A stretch of 64,000 bases of DNA from Acetivibrio mesophilus (GTDB lineage Bacteria > Bacillota > Clostridia > Acetivibrionales > Acetivibrionaceae): NCBI RefSeq assembly GCF_004102745.1, contig NZ_RLII01000001.1:310001-374000 (forward strand). Reading direction: 5' to 3'. How positions within the stretch are numbered: position 1 is the stretch's first letter; each line of letters begins with the position of its first letter. Shown here piece by piece: positions 9,704 through 19,050 of this stretch. A program made the position numbers and the translations under genes. The notes below the pieces were generated by a model that saw only the letters and a program-made list of their open reading frames with translations, was not told the origin of the DNA and made no database searches.

Positions 9704-10754
9704 GCGATATATGTGAATTCGATTGGGGTGAAGTAAAATTATGTATCGCTGGAGTAGAGCGAAAATATCCGATGGCAGTGTTTACTACTGCTTACGGCAA
9801 TTACAGGTATGCAAGACTTTTTGCGAAACAGAAAAGTGAATTTTTTCAAGAGGCCCATGCATACTTTTTCAAATCTATTCATGGCAATCACATGACAATG
9901 GTCTATGATAACATGAAGGTAGCTGTAAAGAGTTTTGTAGGACACAATGAGAGGCAGCCCACCGATGCCCTTCTACAGCTTTCCATATACTATGGATTTA
10001 AATTTCGATTTTGTAATGCATACCGTGGTAATGAAAAGGGACATGTAGAAAGAAGTGTGGAATACATAAGAAGAAAAGCTTTTGCAGTAAAAGATACTTT
10101 TATAGTCTTGAAGATGCCAATTGTTACCTTGAGAATGTATGTAACAGGCTTAATGATAAGCCACAACCGTTGAAAAATAACAAAACAGCTAAGGAACTTT
10201 TAGAGGAGGAAAGGCCATATTTATTACCTGACGTACCTATGTTTGAATGTTCAAAACTTGAAAATTTAAGGGTTGACAAATATTCAACTGTTATGTTTGA
10301 AAGTTGCCATTATTCAGTACCAGACCAGTATGTAGGCAAAATTGTCATGGCAAAAATATATCCTGCCAAAATTATTTTAATGTCGGGAGGAGAAAAAATA
10401 GCCGAACATCAAAGAAGGTTTGGTTTTAATGAATGGAACATTGATATCTATCACTATATAAGGACATTAAAGAAAAAACCTGGAGCATTGCCAAATAGCA
10501 CTGCATTTGCCCAGGTATCTAAGCAAATAAAAAATATATACCAATACTATTATACAGGAAAAGAGAGAGATTTTGCTGAACTTCTTCAGTACATGAAAGA
10601 AAAAGGCAAGTCTGTAGATGAAATTCTTGAAGTCATAGACAAGCTTGTTAAAATATGTCCTAAAGAAATTTCAACAAGTAAAATCATATTGCTTTGTGAA
10701 AACAAGGGTTCCCGCTTACCGATATTGCCACGATTATCATCGACATGTTTCTGA
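9704..10754 (+). pseudogene. istA of outer IS21 element, C-terminal part with frameshift
   Basis: Begins at the re-entry point GDICEFDWGEV after the inner element and contains the rest of the DDE core (YDNMKVAVKS, NEKGHVERSVEYIRRKAF). A one-base deletion at about 10102-10104 breaks the frame: after DTF the proper continuation (SLEDANCYLENVCNRLNDKPQPLKN) is in the next frame and then runs to 10754. So the outer transposase is dead twice over, by insertion and by frameshift. The last residues, from about 10710, may be out of the ancestral frame as well. Confidence 0.82.
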
Positions 10755-11100
10755 GAACGGATATAGAGATACAAAGCTATAATGGATGTAAACTATCTTG
10801 AAAAAATTTGCTCAGAGTGCTGCATAATACTTCCTGCCTTGTGCTAGATATGTTGCAAGGGCATATTTTATTAAATTCTTTACGGAATTATTGATTGGAG
10901 ATAATATTTATGAATTAACTGTGTTCTTTGTATTCAAGAATATTAGAAATGTGATATTTTTGTGGTATAATTAATTCTTATAAATCGAAAATCCTAAGGC
11001 GAAGGTATAATATATGAGTTTATATCATGATATGTATCGCGCGTACAATGCTACCTGAGCAGGTCTAATTTGGGTGTCTTGAAGAAGGTGGTTAGAAGGA
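10755..11100. other. Intergenic remnant region
   Basis: No convincing gene. It should hold the lost right part of the outer IS21 element and the other half of the IS256 gene, but I could not recognise either. A 14-codon frame starts at ATG 11015 and ends just before the next gene; it may be a remnant of that gene's 5' end. Confidence 0.4.
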
Positions 11101-11604
11101 GTGTGCATCCAACTTGCAAGATTAAAGAAAGATGAAAACGGTTTTTTCTGCGAAAGCGAAATAAACTGTATTGGGGATTATCTAGGGAAACCTGGAGTAT
11201 GGGCAATGAAAGGGAAGGCTGCAGAAACGGATCAATTCGAATATTTAGAGGTTGGTCAAGCCGAAGATATTGGCGCAGAACTGAAAAGCGACCTTAAATT
11301 ACTCATGGCTGATTATTCTTCTGTAAAATTAGAAAAAATATATACAGCAAGACGTCTTTTCCCAGAGTATCAAGTCTCCTTTGACGTATGTAAATGTGAT
11401 AAAGACCGCACGGCAGCAAAATATCGAACAATTGCAGCTCTATACAGTGAGATTATTGTTGAGTTGCTTAGCACAGACACTTGCCGTAGTACGCGTGAGG
11501 AAATAGAGGGTCGATTCGCGATAGATTGTAAAGCTAAATATTGGAATGCCTGGGGGCCCCAAAGGCGAAAAGCAAGGAATTATTATATTAGTAGATTCAA
11601 ATGA
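11101..11604 (+). CDS. Hypothetical protein, 167 residues
   Basis: I do not recognise a family. The GTG start at 11101 has AAGGAG directly against it, too close for normal initiation, so the true start is doubtful and the 5' end may be damaged; an ATG frame upstream (11015) stops after 14 codons. The product is soluble, mixed in charge, with scattered cysteines (CESEINC, CKCDKD) and an Arg/Lys-rich end (GPQRRKARNYYISRFK). It follows the IS cluster. It could be a decayed remnant rather than a working gene. Confidence 0.45.
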   Translation: MCIQLARLKKDENGFFCESEINCIGDYLGKPGVWAMKGKAAETDQFEYLEVGQAEDIGAELKSDLKLLMADYSSVKLEKIYTARRLFPEYQVSFDVCKCDKDRTAAKYRTIAALYSEIIVELLSTDTCRSTREEIEGRFAIDCKAKYWNAWGPQRRKARNYYISRFK

Positions 11605-11784
11605 TTTTTTGACGATTGAAACATATCTACGGGAAAAATGCTCTTATCCCATACCTGTAATTGCAATATGTCTGTTAATCATTTGGATGACAATTAAGGT
11701 AATTTGGTTGTAGTTTATATTAATCACTATCAGGGAGTAATTATATCATTTAAAAATACAATCAAAAATGGAGGGGGTAAGATT

Positions 11785-12258
11785 ATGGAGAATGAAATTG
11801 TAGTAACCAATAAAGACAAATTAGATGTCCAACACAAAAATGAACATCCCTCATATGAATATCGTAAATTTGAAGTACCGAAAACAAGTGAAAAGTCTAA
11901 ATTTCAAATTGCTTTTTATGAAATTCCTCCTAATAAGTCAAACTATCCTTTTCATTATCATTTGAGAGATGAAGAAGCATTTTACATTATAAAAGGGAAG
12001 GGATTGCTTAAAACGTGCGATTCTGAAATTTTAGTACAGGAAGGTGATGTGATAGTTTGTCCGCCAACCCCACAAGGAGTACATATGCTGACAAATATTA
12101 TGAGTGATGAGAATCTTGTATATATAGAGTTTGATATAACACATTATCCCGAAATAATTAAGTATCCAAATTCAGATAAGATAGGAATATTTGAAGAAGA
12201 GGGGAAAAAGGCATTTTACAAGTCTAAATCGACTGTGGAGTATTATACTGATGAATAA
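11785..12258 (+). CDS. Cupin-domain protein
   Basis: Small single-domain cupin of 157 residues. Start is the ATG at 11785, which has GGAGGGGG at a proper distance; an upstream in-frame start has none. The two cupin motifs are visible: FHYHLRDEEAFYIIKGKG and later GDVIVCPPTPQGVHML, with the metal-binding His, Glu and His residues present (HYH, E, H). It probably binds a divalent metal; enzymes, sugar isomerases and storage or sensor proteins all share this fold, so the substrate is unknown. It stands alone, with over 250 bases of non-coding sequence after it. Confidence 0.82.
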   Translation: MENEIVVTNKDKLDVQHKNEHPSYEYRKFEVPKTSEKSKFQIAFYEIPPNKSNYPFHYHLRDEEAFYIIKGKGLLKTCDSEILVQEGDVIVCPPTPQGVHMLTNIMSDENLVYIEFDITHYPEIIKYPNSDKIGIFEEEGKKAFYKSKSTVEYYTDE

Positions 12259-12520
12259 TAGCATTTGAAAAATCCAGTATTTCTTTATTTTTAAGTATAG
12301 GCAGTTCTTTGTTGCCGTTAGAGTATTTTTTGCTAAATGCGGTAGTTTGAATGAGAAACCTCATGTGTTTTGAAAAAAGCCAGTCATCTCTTAGGTAAAT
12401 AGCAGGAATAATAGCAGTAAATAGAGAAGAAGTAATAAAAATAATTACTTCAATAGAACACTTCCTATGACATAAGGTTTAGAAATGCTAGGCTTATACT
12501 AATATGAGGAGGAATTAAAA

Positions 12521-13012
12521 ATGAGTAGGTATGAAGAAGGGCTAAAAATAATTGAGGAAAGATGCGGAAACGGAAAGGATAATGTTATATCTCTTGCGAC
12601 TATTGCAATGGAACCAAACGAAGACGGCAAACCTCGACCTTATGTCCGTGAAGTAGACGCTTTTTATGAGGATGGTGTGTTTTATGTTACTACATGGGCA
12701 AAATCGACTAAAATGCAGCAGATAGCTCAAAACCAAGAAGTGGCATTTGCGTTATGCACCGGGTGGTTTTCTGGAAACGGAATCGGTGAAAATCTCGGAT
12801 GGGTTCTAGACCCAAAAAATGCCCAGTTAAGGTCTAAACTTCGTAAAGCATTTGCTGAATGGTATGACTTCGCAAATAATGAAAAGGATGAAAACTGCAT
12901 TATTTTAGCAATTCGTATCACAAGAGCTACAGTAATTGAAGATCACGGTGCTGTTCGTTACAACATGGACTTTATAAATAAAGTTGAGACCGAGGAAGGG
13001 AAAATTAAGTAG
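12521..13012 (+). CDS. Pyridoxamine 5'-phosphate oxidase-family (PPOX) flavin-binding protein
   Basis: 163 residues, ATG preceded by GAGGAGG. The split-barrel FMN-binding fold is recognisable from VISLATIAMEPNEDGKPRPYVREVDAFYEDGVFYVTTWAKSTKMQQIAQNQEVAFAL, typical of short PPOX proteins in Clostridia. Members reduce or bind FMN, F420 or haem-linked substrates, some detoxify drugs such as nitroimidazoles; the substrate here is not readable. It converges on the ABC exporter genes, ending 4 bases before the permease stop. Confidence 0.82.
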   Translation: MSRYEEGLKIIEERCGNGKDNVISLATIAMEPNEDGKPRPYVREVDAFYEDGVFYVTTWAKSTKMQQIAQNQEVAFALCTGWFSGNGIGENLGWVLDPKNAQLRSKLRKAFAEWYDFANNEKDENCIILAIRITRATVIEDHGAVRYNMDFINKVETEEGKIK

Positions 13013-13015
13013 GGA

Positions 13016-13660
13016 TTACAAATCAACCTGTTGAAATCTATTTGCTGATACTCTGTACGCAACCAACATACTAAGTATATAGACTATTATCCCAACTATC
13101 AGTATTGGAAGTTGCTTCAACATTATAGCTGGTTCAACGCTATCAAGCCATTGGAATTTTGGAATATGAACAAGTACCTCCATGATAATCACTCCAATAG
13201 ATGCAGGGATAATTGCCAGAACAAAGGCTTTACCTACTTTGTGAGCAGTTTTGAAAAATTGCGTTAGGAAAATCAAATTAAATATTGCATAAACTATAAA
13301 TCCAAAACCATAGTAAGCTATATTTGCTTCGATACCGGCTGGGTTGCTGCTTGGTAATGTACGAAGCCTTAGTACAGCAAAAGGCAAAGAAATGGATAAT
13401 TGGGTCATCTGTGCCAAAACCATAAGCAGGCATTTGGCTTTTACCGTATCCCTCTTTTTCACAGGAAGCAAGGAAGTATAGTAAATATCATTGGTTTCTC
13501 GTCCATACATGAAGGAGATATATGGGCCAAGACAACCGAATAAAAACACCATGCCGTAAGGATATGCAGGAACAATTACTAAGACACCAAGCAATGTGAA
13601 TATATATAGATTAGGGTGTGCGGCCAGCCGCAGTTCTTTATATAAAAGATTAAACATCAT
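13016..13660 (-). CDS. ABC-2 type transporter permease
   Basis: Membrane subunit of 214 residues with about six hydrophobic helices and little soluble sequence. It is the last gene of a three-gene minus-strand operon: it overlaps the ATPase gene by 11 bases and the regulator lies ahead. The short hydrophobic form with MMFNLLYKELRLAAHPNLY at the start is typical of ABC_2 permeases paired with a YtrB/BcrA-like ATPase in Gram-positive exporters. The cargo is unknown; lipids, peptides or antibiotics are common in this family. Confidence 0.82.
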   Translation of the reverse strand: MMFNLLYKELRLAAHPNLYIFTLLGVLVIVPAYPYGMVFLFGCLGPYISFMYGRETNDIYYTSLLPVKKRDTVKAKCLLMVLAQMTQLSISLPFAVLRLRTLPSSNPAGIEANIAYYGFGFIVYAIFNLIFLTQFFKTAHKVGKAFVLAIIPASIGVIIMEVLVHIPKFQWLDSVEPAIMLKQLPILIVGIIVYILSMLVAYRVSANRFQQVDL

Positions 13661-14396
13661 AACTTCTCCTTTCAGTCCGAATCATAATCTCTTCCAAAGA
13701 CAACTCAGATTTATCCCCGGGCTCTTTTAAGTGTTGGAAGGATTCAATAAAGGCTGATTTTTCAGCACTTTTTAAGAGTCTGCCATCTTTAATATAGGTA
13801 ATATAATCAGCACATTTTTCTAAATCCGAGGTAATATGAGTAGAGAATAGAATACTTAATCCTTTACTGTCTACCAGTTGGCGAAACAGCTCTAATATAT
13901 CGTCCCGGGATACAGGATCGAGGCCACTGGTGGGCTCATCTAGAATCAATAGTTTAGCCTTATGAGATAATGCCAAAGCTAACATATATTTAACTTTCAT
14001 TCCTGAGGAAAGCTCCTTGACCTTTTTATGAGGTGATAAAGAAAACGCTTTAATATATCTTTGGTATGCTTCATCATCCCAGTTCTTATAAAAGCGTTTT
14101 GTAACAGCTGTAATATCAGTTAGCTTTTTATGGTTATAAAAATCAATTCCTCCTAAAACCACACCCATATCTTGCTTACAGCTTTCTTCATTTTCTCTAA
14201 AATCCTTATCTAGCATTTCAATTCTACCACTATCTGAATTAACTAAATTTATGATGGATTTTAGTGTTGTACTCTTTCCAGCGCCATTTATTCCGATTAA
14301 GCCCATTATTTTGCCCTGTGGAAGGTCAAAGCTTATGTCTTGCAATAAAAAGTTTGGATAACGTTTAGTAAGTCCTTTCACAGATAGTGCATTCAT
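13650..14396 (-). CDS. ABC transporter ATP-binding protein
   Basis: 248 residues with all ATPase motifs: Walker A GINGAGKST, signature LSSGMKVKY, Walker B LLILDEPTSGLD and the H-loop FSTHI. The degenerate signature (LSSGM) is usual in the YtrB/BcrA group. It powers the permease encoded next to it, with overlapping genes. The regulator gene ends 16 bases upstream, so expression is probably controlled by that HTH-AbrB protein. Confidence 0.9.
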   Translation of the reverse strand: MNALSVKGLTKRYPNFLLQDISFDLPQGKIMGLIGINGAGKSTTLKSIINLVNSDSGRIEMLDKDFRENEESCKQDMGVVLGGIDFYNHKKLTDITAVTKRFYKNWDDEAYQRYIKAFSLSPHKKVKELSSGMKVKYMLALALSHKAKLLILDEPTSGLDPVSRDDILELFRQLVDSKGLSILFSTHITSDLEKCADYITYIKDGRLLKSAEKSAFIESFQHLKEPGDKSELSLEEIMIRTERRSYDV

Positions 14397-14412
14397 ATTT
14401 ATTTACCCTCCT

Positions 14413-14874
14413 TTATTCTTTGAGAAAATTATCTATAACCTGCCCTGACATTAGTAGAAAAGCTTGGCTGTCTATAAGTGCAATTCCGCCACTTCCGGGA
14501 GCTGTATCGCCTAAAACTACCAAGCTGTCTCCAGGTTTAAGATTAAAAGTATCCCTGGCTTTCTTAGGCAATACAATCTGACCTCTCTCGCCTAAAGTAA
14601 CTACACCAAATATATGTTTATCCTTTGGTGGGATAGGTAGACCTTCTTCCTCAGGGTTATGACGTACCAGGTCATTTAAAGAAACACCGTATAAATCCGC
14701 CAGAGATTCACATTTAAGGATGTCGGGCAGAGAATCTCCATTTTCCCATTTTGCCACTGATTGACGGCTAACTCCGATTTTTTCTGCCACTTCTTCTTGC
14801 GATAAGCCATTACGATTTCTTAAATGGCGGAGATTAATAGCAATATTATTTTTTGAATTATTCATACTTTTCAT
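14413..14874 (-). CDS. XRE-type HTH regulator fused to AbrB/SpoVT domain
   Basis: 153 residues in two parts: an XRE helix-turn-helix at about 10-65 (LSQEEVAEKIGVSRQSVAKWENGDSLP) and a C-terminal swapped-hairpin AbrB-like domain at about 87-135 (GVVTLGERGQIVLPKKARDTFNLKPGDSLVVLGD). The start ATG has TAGGAGG upstream. It heads the operon with the ABC ATPase and permease, and probably controls it. Both halves can bind DNA, so the AbrB part may serve for oligomerisation or a second contact. It is divergent from the CydDC-like operon across 250 bases. Confidence 0.88.
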   Translation of the reverse strand: MKSMNNSKNNIAINLRHLRNRNGLSQEEVAEKIGVSRQSVAKWENGDSLPDILKCESLADLYGVSLNDLVRHNPEEEGLPIPPKDKHIFGVVTLGERGQIVLPKKARDTFNLKPGDSLVVLGDTAPGSGGIALIDSQAFLLMSGQVIDNFLKE

Positions 14875-14995
14875 ACCTCCTAAATATATAATACATTACA
14901 TAGCCATAAAAATAAACCAACTCAAGCTTACGAGTTATGTTAAATTTAGTTGCATATAGCACAAACTTTAGAAAATATAAATGAATATTTTTAGT

Positions 14996-15024
14996 TTGAC
15001 ATTAGATTTTTTTTATATTATTAT
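14996..15024 (+). promoter_or_regulatory. Sigma-A promoter of the CydDC-like/YgbA operon
   Basis: TTGACA at 14996-15001, a 17-base spacer, and TATTAT at 15019-15024. Transcription would begin near 15031, inside the first operator dyad, so a bound repressor would block the promoter. Confidence 0.75.
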
Positions 15025-15028
15025 TATG

Positions 15029-15100
15029 GTTAGTTGAGACTAACTCAAAGAAGATAACCATGCTTCTTTTTTATTTATCTTTGAGTTAGTCGCAACTAAC
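15029..15100. promoter_or_regulatory. Double operator-like dyad in the leader of the CydDC-like operon
   Basis: Two arms, 15029 onward and up to 15100, form a long near-perfect inverted repeat (about 22 of 23 bases) around a loop of some 27 bases. Each arm is also a short dyad in itself: GTTAGTTGAGACTAAC (15029-15044) and GTTAGTCGCAACTAAC (15085-15100). This fits two binding sites of a dimeric repressor (TetR- or MarR-like), or an RNA hairpin acting as an attenuator. No such regulator gene lies next to it. Confidence 0.7.
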
Positions 15101-15126
15101 TAATAATTTGGGGGAGAAGATTAATT

Positions 15127-16911
15127 ATGATGATTGAAAAAAGACTGCTTTCAATGTTGAGACAATCCAAAAAATATGTGTACTTGAATGTACTGTTTCA
15201 ATGGATAACTTTATTGTGCAGTATAGGATTGATTTTTACCATAGGGCACTTCTTACAGGCTGCTGTGGAGGGAACGTTGGAAAGATCCCATTACATATTG
15301 CTTTTGATAGTTGCGTTATTATCAATAGGTATAAGATTTGCCACCAACTGGCTTGTTGTTCGTGCCAGCTTTTTGGCTGCGCGTGACGTTAAAAAGACGT
15401 TGAGGGGTAAGATTTATAAAAAGCTGTTAAACGTTGGTGCGTCCTATAATCAAAAGGTTGCCACCTCCGAAGTAGTTCAAGTTTCTATGGAAGGTGTTGA
15501 CCAACTGGAAACTTATTTCGGCAAGTATTATCCTCAACTTTTCTATAGCCTGTTAGCACCCATTACATTATTTATAGTTCTGTCTTTTATCAGTTTTAAA
15601 GCAGCTATTATATTGTTAATCTGCGTACCGCTCATTCCTGTTACAATTGCAGGAACCATGACCTTTGCAAAGAGACTTTTATCGAAGTATTGGGGTATAT
15701 ATACCAATCTTGGAGATAACTTTTTGGAAAATTTGCAAGGCCTCACAACCCTTAAAATATATAAGTCCGATGATCACATCAACGATGAGATGAACGTTCA
15801 TGCCGAGAATTTCAGAGTCATAACCATGAAAACTCTGACCATGCAGCTAACATCCCTTACATTGATGGATTTGATTGCTTTTGGTGGTGCCGCCATAGGT
15901 ATCATTATAGCGGGGTTGGAATTACAATCCGGGGCCATTTCCATTGCAGGGTGTTTTATAATTACCCTCTTAGCTGCCGATTTCTTTATTCCACTGCGGA
16001 TATTGGGTTCATATTTCCACGTGGCTATGAATGGTATTGCGGCGAGCAAGAAGATTTTTAAAATCCTAGACTTGGAAGAGAAAAGCAATCGGATGCTATC
16101 CATACCTGAAGGACGGACTGATATTGTTTGTAAGGACTTGGAATTCTCCTATGATGAGAATAAGGTTATCCTACATAAAGTCAAGTTTAGTTTTCCAAAA
16201 GGCAGCTTCACATCAATAGTGGGTGAGAGCGGTTGCGGCAAGAGTACCATTGCCTCCGTTTTAACCGGGTTGAATACCGGGTATAAAGGCAGTGTAAAGA
16301 TTGGTGGAGTAGAGCTATCCCAAATTGACGAATCGGTATTGATGAATACCATAACTCTGGTAGGTGCCGGAAGCTACCTATTCAGAGGTACAGTACGGGA
16401 GAATCTATTATTGGTTAAAAGCGATGCCACCGACATAGAAATGTGGAATGCCCTGGAGAAGGTTAATTTAAAAGACTTCTTAAAGAACGAAGGGCAAGGA
16501 CTGGATACAATGTTAAATGAAAATATGTCTAATATCTCCGGAGGTCAGCGGCAGCGCCTTGCGTTGGCTAGAGCACTATTACATGATACTCCCATTTATA
16601 TATTTGATGAAGCTACCTCCAATATCGATGTAGAGAGCGAAAACGACATAATGGCAGTGGTTAGAGAGCTGGCCCGCACAAAAACAGTAATATTAATTTC
16701 CCATAGGTTGGCCAACGTTGTTCCATCGGACAATATCTATGTACTCAGCGAAGGAAGGATAGAAGAGGCGGGAACCCACAGTCAGCTATTGGCTAATGGA
16801 GGAAAATATGCAAGACTCTATAATGCTCAAAGGGAGCTGGAAGAGTATGCAATTAAGGAGGGTGTTAATGATGAAAAGAAGCAATTTGTCTATAATGTCG
16901 CGATTGTTTAA
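15127..16911 (+). CDS. CydD-like ABC transporter, fused permease-ATPase
   Basis: 594 residues: six-helix exporter domain (about 1-320) followed by an ATPase with Walker A GESGCGKST at about 366, signature ISGGQRQRLALARAL and Walker B PIYIFDEATSNID. It overlaps the start of a second half-transporter by 44 bases, so the pair should form a heterodimer. The pairing and lengths match the CydDC group (in E. coli a cysteine/glutathione exporter needed for cytochrome bd), but clostridial relatives have varied roles and no cydAB genes are in sight. The YgbA-family gene at the operon end hints at nitrosative stress. Confidence 0.83.
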   Translation: MMIEKRLLSMLRQSKKYVYLNVLFQWITLLCSIGLIFTIGHFLQAAVEGTLERSHYILLLIVALLSIGIRFATNWLVVRASFLAARDVKKTLRGKIYKKLLNVGASYNQKVATSEVVQVSMEGVDQLETYFGKYYPQLFYSLLAPITLFIVLSFISFKAAIILLICVPLIPVTIAGTMTFAKRLLSKYWGIYTNLGDNFLENLQGLTTLKIYKSDDHINDEMNVHAENFRVITMKTLTMQLTSLTLMDLIAFGGAAIGIIIAGLELQSGAISIAGCFIITLLAADFFIPLRILGSYFHVAMNGIAASKKIFKILDLEEKSNRMLSIPEGRTDIVCKDLEFSYDENKVILHKVKFSFPKGSFTSIVGESGCGKSTIASVLTGLNTGYKGSVKIGGVELSQIDESVLMNTITLVGAGSYLFRGTVRENLLLVKSDATDIEMWNALEKVNLKDFLKNEGQGLDTMLNENMSNISGGQRQRLALARALLHDTPIYIFDEATSNIDVESENDIMAVVRELARTKTVILISHRLANVVPSDNIYVLSEGRIEEAGTHSQLLANGGKYARLYNAQRELEEYAIKEGVNDEKKQFVYNVAIV

Positions 16912-18523
16912 GCTGGTAAGGCCTCTATATCCTGTGCTGACTGCTGCTATTACCACAGGAGTTATAGGATTTCTGTTTGCAATATTTATCACTATGATGG
17001 GCGGTTATGCAATCTTGGTGGCTATTGGTCAGCCTATTTTATCCATGAAAACAATCATCATCTTAGGTATTGTATGTGCAATTGGTCGTGGTTTGATGCG
17101 CTACATAGAGCAATATTGCAATCACTATATAGCCTTTAAGCTTTTAGCCCTGTTTAGGGATAAGATATTTAAGGCACTCAGAAAGCTCTCTCCTGCAAAG
17201 TTGGAGAGTAAGGATAAAGGCAATCTCATTGCGGTTATTACAACAGACATAGAATTAATGGAAGTATTCTATGCCCATACCATATCTCCGATAGCCATTG
17301 CTATTTTGACATCCTTAATTATCCTTATATATCTTTCAACCTTCCACGTTCTTATGGCATTGTTGGCGTTGGTGGGGTATTTGGTTGTAGGTTTGGTAAT
17401 ACCGGTAGTATCTTCAAAGATAGGTTCTAAAGATGGCGCAAATTATAGGAAGCAGTTTGGTAACATGAATAGTTTTTACCTAGATAGTCTTAGGGGGCTA
17501 AAGGAAACGATTCAATACGGCAACGGTGAAAAACGATATGAGCAAATTAACCAACAGACAGATTCATTGTCGGATACACAAATGAAATTAAAAAATGTAG
17601 AGGGTAAAATGCTGTCCATTACAAACACCATTGTTGTATTGTTCGGATTGATTATGCTGGCATTATCCGCTGCATTGTATCAAAGAGGCGTAATTGGCAT
17701 TGACGGTGTTGTATTAGGGACCCTTGCTATGATGAGCACCTTTGGTCCTGTTATTGCACTATCGGCACTGGCAAACGATCTAGTTCAAACCTTTGCTTCT
17801 GCAAACCGGGTATTGGATTTGTTGGATGAAGAGCCAATTATAAAAGAAGTGGAAGACGGCAAGGACGTAAGCTTCGAAAATGTTTCGGTACAAAATGTTA
17901 CCTTTGCATATAACCAAGAGGAGATACTTTCAAATTTATCATTGGATATAGATAAAAACAGAATTATCGGTATAAGCGGCAAGTCAGGTTCGGGTAAATC
18001 TACATTATTGAAGCTCATGATGCGCTTCTGGGATGTTTCAAAGGGCCGAGTTTCTATGTCCGATGTGGATATTCGTGAAATTAATACTGATTCCCTTAGG
18101 GATAATGAAAGTTTCGTAACCCAAGACACTCAATTATTCAATGATACAATATTTAATAATATCAGGATAGCTAAACTGGATGCGACATTGGAAGAAGTTA
18201 TGGAAGCCTGCAAAAAAGCCTCAATAAATGACTTTATTATGAGCTTGCCGAAGCAGTATGATACAACAATCGGTGAGCTGGGGGATAGGCTTTCTGGTGG
18301 AGAAAGACAGAGGATAGGCCTTGCTCGAGCCTTTATTCATAACGCACCTTTAATTTTACTGGATGAGCCCACAAGCTGTCTTGATAGCTTGAACGAAGCT
18401 ATTATCTTAAAATCCTTAAACGAAGCTAGGGAAGACAAAACTATAGTTCTCGTTTCCCATAGAAAATCAACTATGCGAATAGCGCAGAAGGTGTTTGCTA
18501 TAGAGAATGGACGTGTTAGCTGA
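16868..18523 (+). CDS. CydC-like ABC transporter, fused permease-ATPase
   Basis: Start taken at ATG 16868 (or 16871), 5 bases after AAGGAGGG and within the end of the previous gene; this gives 551 residues. The layout is exporter membrane domain (about 15-310) then ATPase with Walker A GKSGSGKST, Q-loop VTQDTQLF, signature LSGGERQRIGLARAF and Walker B LILLDEPTSCLD. It pairs with the preceding half-transporter. The stop shares bases with the next start (TGATG), so all three genes are coupled. Confidence 0.85.
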   Translation: MMKRSNLSIMSRLFKLVRPLYPVLTAAITTGVIGFLFAIFITMMGGYAILVAIGQPILSMKTIIILGIVCAIGRGLMRYIEQYCNHYIAFKLLALFRDKIFKALRKLSPAKLESKDKGNLIAVITTDIELMEVFYAHTISPIAIAILTSLIILIYLSTFHVLMALLALVGYLVVGLVIPVVSSKIGSKDGANYRKQFGNMNSFYLDSLRGLKETIQYGNGEKRYEQINQQTDSLSDTQMKLKNVEGKMLSITNTIVVLFGLIMLALSAALYQRGVIGIDGVVLGTLAMMSTFGPVIALSALANDLVQTFASANRVLDLLDEEPIIKEVEDGKDVSFENVSVQNVTFAYNQEEILSNLSLDIDKNRIIGISGKSGSGKSTLLKLMMRFWDVSKGRVSMSDVDIREINTDSLRDNESFVTQDTQLFNDTIFNNIRIAKLDATLEEVMEACKKASINDFIMSLPKQYDTTIGELGDRLSGGERQRIGLARAFIHNAPLILLDEPTSCLDSLNEAIILKSLNEAREDKTIVLVSHRKSTMRIAQKVFAIENGRVS

Positions 18524-18828
18524 TGAAGAATGTAGAGAAAAAGCGTGAGCATGAGAAAAAAGTAGTGACCACCATGATTTGCCTGTATTGTAGAGGCAAT
18601 CATGGTACAAAAAAGCCCTGCTTAGAATGCGAAGAGTTGATAAAGTACGCTTGCTTTAGGACGGACAAATGCCCTAGAATGGCGACCAAGACCTTTTGCA
18701 GCCAATGTCCTTCTAAATGCTATAAACCTGACATGATGGATAGAATCACTAAAGTAATGCGCTATTCAGGGCCTAGGCTGATGTTGCATCATCCTATAAT
18801 GGTGATGAAACATATGTTTGTTAAATAA
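18523..18828 (+). CDS. ygbA: YgbA-family (nitrous oxide-stimulated promoter) protein
   Basis: 101-residue cysteine-rich protein that matches the YgbA_NO family pattern: EKKVVTTMICLYCRGNHG, then CLECEELIKYA, RTDKCP, FCSQCPSKCYKPDM and RYSGPRLMLHHP. In enterobacteria ygbA is one of the genes most strongly induced by nitric oxide; the cysteines probably hold a metal centre or react with NO. ATG overlaps the preceding stop. Its place at the end of a CydDC-like operon suggests a shared NO or thiol-stress response, which is inference. Confidence 0.85.
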   Translation: MKNVEKKREHEKKVVTTMICLYCRGNHGTKKPCLECEELIKYACFRTDKCPRMATKTFCSQCPSKCYKPDMMDRITKVMRYSGPRLMLHHPIMVMKHMFVK

Positions 18829-18870
18829 TATTTATACATATATCATACGGGGGAATTTTTGATGTCATAA

Positions 18871-19050
18871 AATGATAATATTGCGATGATTACAGTTACT
18901 CATGATTATCGCTGCGCTGGTGCTCTTGCAGATAAGGTGGTATGGATAAAAGGCGGACTGGTCTATAAAATAGGCTCAAAGGATGTAATAAACGAATATT
19001 TCGGATTTGAATGTGCAATGCAAAACGAAAAAATCAGAAAGAGTGGCTAG
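18871..19050 (+). pseudogene. ABC transporter ATPase, C-terminal fragment
   Basis: A stop-to-stop frame of 59 codons reads AMITVTHDYRCAGALADKVVWIKGGLVYKIG, which is the H-loop (THD) and D-box tail of an ABC ATPase. There is no start codon, Walker A or signature. It is the end of a deleted gene. The rest of 18829-19304 holds nothing I can identify. Confidence 0.7.

Larger units (their letters stand above)
6416..10754 (+). mobile_element. Outer IS21-family element, decayed and interrupted
   Basis: The left end is placed at the TGT at 6416: the first 25 bases align in length and pattern (TGT ... TACCC) with the left end of the inner element at 6979. It carries istA only, split by the inner element and frameshifted; no istB follows, so the right side has been lost. 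The right boundary is a minimum (end of recognisable istA) since no terminal repeat was identified. It sits inside an IS256 transposase fragment, giving the order IS256, then outer IS21, then inner IS21. Confidence 0.7.

Noticed and set aside
10790-10870. Search for the missing N-terminal half of the IS256 transposase near 10.8 kb
   Set aside because: Only a short GCTGCATAATACTTCC-like resemblance on the minus strand, out of frame, too weak to claim.
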